Positions 6,125-7,637 of a DNA stretch of 7,637 bases are shown in pieces. The stretch comes from Alphaproteobacteria bacterium (lineage in GTDB: Bacteria; Pseudomonadota; Alphaproteobacteria; Rhodobacterales; Rhodobacteraceae): positions 1-7,637 of the forward strand of contig JAUIBJ010000143.1 of assembly GCA_030428025.1 (NCBI GenBank), given 5' to 3'. Every line of letters starts with the position of its first letter. Within the stretch, counting starts at the first letter, position 1. The notes beneath the pieces are model-generated. The model saw only the letters and a list, made by a program, of their open reading frames with translations, ran no database searches and was not told the DNA's origin. The position numbers and the translations under genes were made by a program.

Positions 6125-6742
6125 TCAGGCCCGGTAACGCGCCAGGAACATGTCGACCGCGCCGGTGACGACCCGGTCGATATCCGCCTCGCTGGCCTCG
6201 CTGCACATGCCACAGAGGCTGCGCACGAAGAGGTCGGATTTGCACAGCTCGCCGAACTGGTTGGCGGCAAGGTCCATGTCGTCGATCTTCAGCACGCCGC
6301 TGTCCACGTAAGGCGTCAGCACCTTGCTCATGCGTTCGCGCACCAGTTGCGGCCCGGATTCGTAGAACCTCCGGCCCAGTTCGGGAAAGCGGTAGGATTC
6401 GGCGACGCAGATCCGGAACACCTGCTGGCCGAAATCCGACAGGAAGAAGCAGACGATGCGCCGCGCGGCCTCTCGCAGCACGTCCTCGATCGGGGCCCCC
6501 GAGCCCAGCACCTCCAGCGCCTCTTCCGCCTGGCGGTTGCATTCGAGCCGGGCAACCTCGGAAAAGAGCAGGCGCTTGTCGGGGAAATAGCTGTAGAGCG
6601 TGGCTTTCGAGACTCCGGCGGCGCGGGCGATCTCGTCAACGCTGGCGCCTTCGAACCCGTCGCGCATGAACACCTGGCGCGCGCCCTCTAGAACCTGATC
6701 GAATTTCCGGCCCTTCTTGATTTCAGGAGCCATCGCCGTCAT
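6125..6742 (-). CDS. TetR family repressor with AefR-like C-terminal domain
   Basis: A cytoplasmic DNA-binding regulator of 205 residues. The N-terminal helix-turn-helix domain reads FDQVLEGARQVFMRDGF (14-30), then ASVDEIARAAGVSKATLYSYF (33-53), the standard TetR signature. The ligand domain contains ICVAESYRFPELGRRFYESG (111-130), typical of the AefR-like TetR C-terminal family. The start was chosen by ribosome site: GGAGG lies 6 bases before the ATG at 6740-6742. The ATG at 6746-6748 abuts GGAGG and the one at 6731-6733 is 15 bases away. The frame extends upstream to 6838 but without family sequence. It converges on the amine oxidase with only 7 bases between stops. Candidate operators lie in its upstream region, so autoregulation is likely. 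Targets could include itself, a neighbour, or distant efflux genes; the ligand is unknown. Confidence 0.92.
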   Translation of the reverse strand: MTAMAPEIKKGRKFDQVLEGARQVFMRDGFEGASVDEIARAAGVSKATLYSYFPDKRLLFSEVARLECNRQAEEALEVLGSGAPIEDVLREAARRIVCFFLSDFGQQVFRICVAESYRFPELGRRFYESGPQLVRERMSKVLTPYVDSGVLKIDDMDLAANQFGELCKSDLFVRSLCGMCSEASEADIDRVVTGAVDMFLARYRA

Positions 6743-6770
6743 GCGCATCCTCCGGAAAACCGCCCGGCCC

Positions 6771-6800
6771 ACCCTAGCGAAGGAACGGCCGAAACCGCAA
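6771..6800 (-). promoter_or_regulatory. Candidate tetR promoter
   Basis: On the minus strand, TTGCGG (6800-6795) and TAGGGT (6776-6771) are separated by 18 bases; each matches three of six consensus bases. Transcription would start near 6764, about 20 bases before the ATG. The -35 element lies inside the palindrome at 6789-6810, which fits TetR-type autorepression. A weak visual match. Confidence 0.3.
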
Positions 6801-6810
6801 GCGGTTCCGG
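6789..6810. promoter_or_regulatory. 22-bp palindrome, candidate TetR operator
   Basis: The core AACCGC-AA-GCGGTT (6793-6806) is a perfect palindrome. Including the outer bases, the arms at 6789-6798 and 6801-6810 match at nine of ten pairs. It lies 47-68 bases upstream of the tetR start and overlaps the candidate -35. Size and symmetry suit a TetR dimer or pair of dimers. Which protein binds it is inference. Confidence 0.5.
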
Positions 6811-6962
6811 GCAGCGGGCCGGGCGGGCGGTTGGGCATTCGGGAGTCAAGCGGGGCCTCGTCTACGGGGGTGCCGGCTGTCGCGCCTGCCGCTCTCGCAC
6901 AGCCCGGAAGCGGGGAAGAGAGGCGACCTTGGCTGAATTGCGGACTGTCTCAAGGCACAATG

Positions 6963-6980
6963 CTAAACCGCTCGGTTCAG
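6963..6980. promoter_or_regulatory. Second AACCG/CGGTT palindrome, candidate operator inside a minus-strand promoter
   Basis: CTAAACCGCTCGGTTCAG is symmetric at seven of nine positions, with core AACCG-CT-CGGTT. On the minus strand, TTGATG (6988-6983) and TAGCAT (6965-6960) are 17 bases apart and bracket it, a classic repressor placement. Transcription from there would give tetR a leader of roughly 210 bases. On the plus strand, TTGCGG and TGCTAA could also form a promoter over the same site. The half-site is shared with 6789-6810, but the spacing differs (2 versus 4 bases). Confidence 0.45.
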
Positions 6981-7026
6981 ATCATCAAGGCCAAAGCGCG
7001 CCGCCCTGGCCGGTTTCGAAGCCCGC

Positions 7027-7054
7027 TTGCATCGGACGCCCAAGCCGATAGTTT
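7027..7054 (+). promoter_or_regulatory. Candidate mbfA promoter overlapping the ICE box
   Basis: TTGCAT (7027-7032) and TAGTTT (7049-7054) with a 16-base spacer form a weak sigma-70-like promoter. The last three bases of the -10 are the first three of the ICE box, so bound Irr would block polymerase. Visual match only. Confidence 0.35.
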
Positions 7055-7068
7055 AGAAGTGTTCTAAA
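7052..7068. promoter_or_regulatory. Iron control element (ICE box), Irr operator of mbfA
   Basis: TTTAGAA-GTG-TTCTAAA is a perfect 7-3-7 palindrome that matches the known alphaproteobacterial ICE consensus TTTAGAAnnnTTCTAAA. Irr, the haem-sensing Fur-family regulator, binds it in rhizobia and relatives. It lies 19 bases before the mbfA ATG and over the likely -10, a repressing position. Irr is stable when iron and haem are low, so mbfA should be silent then and expressed when iron is plentiful. Confidence 0.9.
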
Positions 7069-7087
7069 TAGGAAGGGGTGAGACTTC

Positions 7088-7637
7088 ATGATTCCCGGGG
7101 TCATGTCGCGGCGGCGTTTCGTGGATCTGAGCGAGCAGGAAATCCTCGCGCTGGCAATCTCCTCCGAGGAGGATGACGGGCGCATCTACCGCAGTTATGC
7201 CGAAATGCTTCGCAAGGAATATCCCGACACCGCCCGGATCTTCGACGGCATGGCCGAGGAAGAGGATGGTCACCGCAAGGCGCTGATCGAGTTGCACCGA
7301 AAGCGCTTTGGCGAGGTGATTCCGCTGATCCGGCGCGAACATGTGGCGGGGTTCTATGCGCGCCGGCCTGTCTGGCTGATGGAAAACCTCGGCATCGAAC
7401 GCATCCGCGACGAGGCCGAGGCGATGGAACGCGACGCCGAGGCCTTCTATCTCCGCGCCGCCGCCAAGACCGCCGATGCCGAAACCCGCAAGCTTCTGGG
7501 CTCTCTGGCTGCGGCCGAGGCCGGGCATCAGGCGCGGGCGGGCGAACTGGAGGCCGAACATCTGGACGAGGATGCCCGTGCGGCCGAGGAACGCACCTCG
7601 CACCGGCAGTTCATCCTGACATGGGTGCAGCCGGGGC
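7088..7637 (+). CDS. mbfA: Membrane-bound ferritin / iron exporter MbfA (3' truncated by window end)
   Basis: The first 183 residues are visible and the frame runs off the window. MbfA joins an N-terminal ferritin-like (rubrerythrin-type) di-iron domain to a C-terminal VIT1-type membrane transporter and exports iron from the cytoplasm, protecting against iron and peroxide stress. The visible part is the whole ferritin-like domain, with acidic helix SSEEDDGRIYRSYAEML (25-41), a first E-x-x-H (E59, H62), an acidic helix near 109-119, and a second E-x-x-H (E144, H147). It ends in FILTWVQPG, the junction where the membrane domain is expected to begin. The start has an AAGGGG ribosome site 9 bases upstream; an internal ATG at 7103 is less well placed. 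The ICE box immediately upstream independently supports the identification. The truncation is due to the window edge, not to mutation. A stand-alone rubrerythrin is the alternative, made unlikely by the junction sequence. Confidence 0.9.
   Translation, partial: MIPGVMSRRRFVDLSEQEILALAISSEEDDGRIYRSYAEMLRKEYPDTARIFDGMAEEEDGHRKALIELHRKRFGEVIPLIRREHVAGFYARRPVWLMENLGIERIRDEAEAMERDAEAFYLRAAAKTADAETRKLLGSLAAAEAGHQARAGELEAEHLDEDARAAEERTSHRQFILTWVQPG

Larger units (their letters stand above)
6758..6832. repeat. Nested inverted repeat flanking the tetR-proximal palindrome
   Basis: CCGCCCGGCCC (6760-6770) is the exact reverse complement of GGGCCGGGCGG (6816-6826). Both sides continue to an AACCG/CGGTT end (6758-6762 and 6828-6832), the right copy having four extra bases. 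The palindrome at 6789-6810 sits inside, so the whole can fold as a stem-loop on a stem or as a cruciform. No T-run follows on either strand, so it does not read as an intrinsic terminator. Confidence 0.4.
6743..7087. other. Divergent intergenic region between the tetR gene and mbfA
   Basis: These 345 bases hold the promoters of two divergent genes. From the tetR side they contain a nested inverted repeat around an AACCGC-AA-GCGGTT palindrome (6758-6832), a second AACCG/CGGTT palindrome (6963-6980), and the ICE box (7052-7068). A plus-strand open frame 6717-7067 crosses the region but has no ribosome site and no recognisable sequence, and I do not call it a gene. The part between about 6833 and 6955 shows nothing I can name. 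Confidence 0.65.

Noticed and set aside
5813..6691. A 292-codon plus-strand frame spanning the oxidase end and tetR
   Set aside because: It crosses two well-supported genes on opposite strands in other frames and resembles nothing.
7064..7603. A 179-codon minus-strand open frame opposite mbfA
   Set aside because: Shadow of the ferritin-like domain; its 3' end lies in the ICE box, and the plus-strand frame carries two E-x-x-H motifs and a ribosome site.

Overview
The window looks like chromosome from a high-GC alphaproteobacterium, most probably a Rhodobacteraceae (Roseobacter-group) marine or aquatic heterotroph. The evidence is a textbook alphaproteobacterial Irr operator (ICE box) in front of an MbfA-type iron exporter, an RTX-like secreted-protein C-terminus of a kind common in that group, GC-rich codon use, and several exported proteins.

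Layout, left to right. (1) Positions 1-172 hold the C-terminal tail of a probable RTX-like secreted protein. (2) smpB (252-728, +) is the trans-translation partner of tmRNA; it has a plausible promoter and is followed by a nested GC-rich hairpin. (3) Two minus-strand genes of visibly lower GC form a small accessory block. One (806-1780) encodes a secreted protein of six ricin-type QxW repeats, read here as two cysteine-free beta-trefoils. The other (1910-2338) encodes a small secreted six-cysteine protein of no family I recognise. (4) A 397-base divergent intergenic region carries three adjacent inverted repeats. (5) A plus-strand operon follows: sseA (3-mercaptopyruvate sulfurtransferase), a class I aspartate/aromatic aminotransferase whose ATG overlaps the sseA stop by one base, and 14 bases later a Tat-exported FAD amine oxidase. 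(6) A minus-strand TetR/AefR-like regulator converges on the oxidase with a 7-base gap. (7) A 345-base intergenic region holds two palindromes sharing AACCG...CGGTT half-sites (candidate TetR operators) and a perfect ICE box. (8) The 5' part of mbfA (7088 to the end, +) is cut by the window edge.

How the genes may work together. The aminotransferase and sulfurtransferase together form the cysteine transamination route: cysteine to 3-mercaptopyruvate, then to pyruvate plus transferable sulfane sulfur. The one-base overlap suggests matched production. The exported oxidase may act on periplasmic amines, but its substrate cannot be read from sequence. mbfA should be repressed by Irr under iron limitation and open when iron is replete. 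The lectin and cysteine-rich genes are the least explained part of the window and the best candidate for an undescribed secreted pair.
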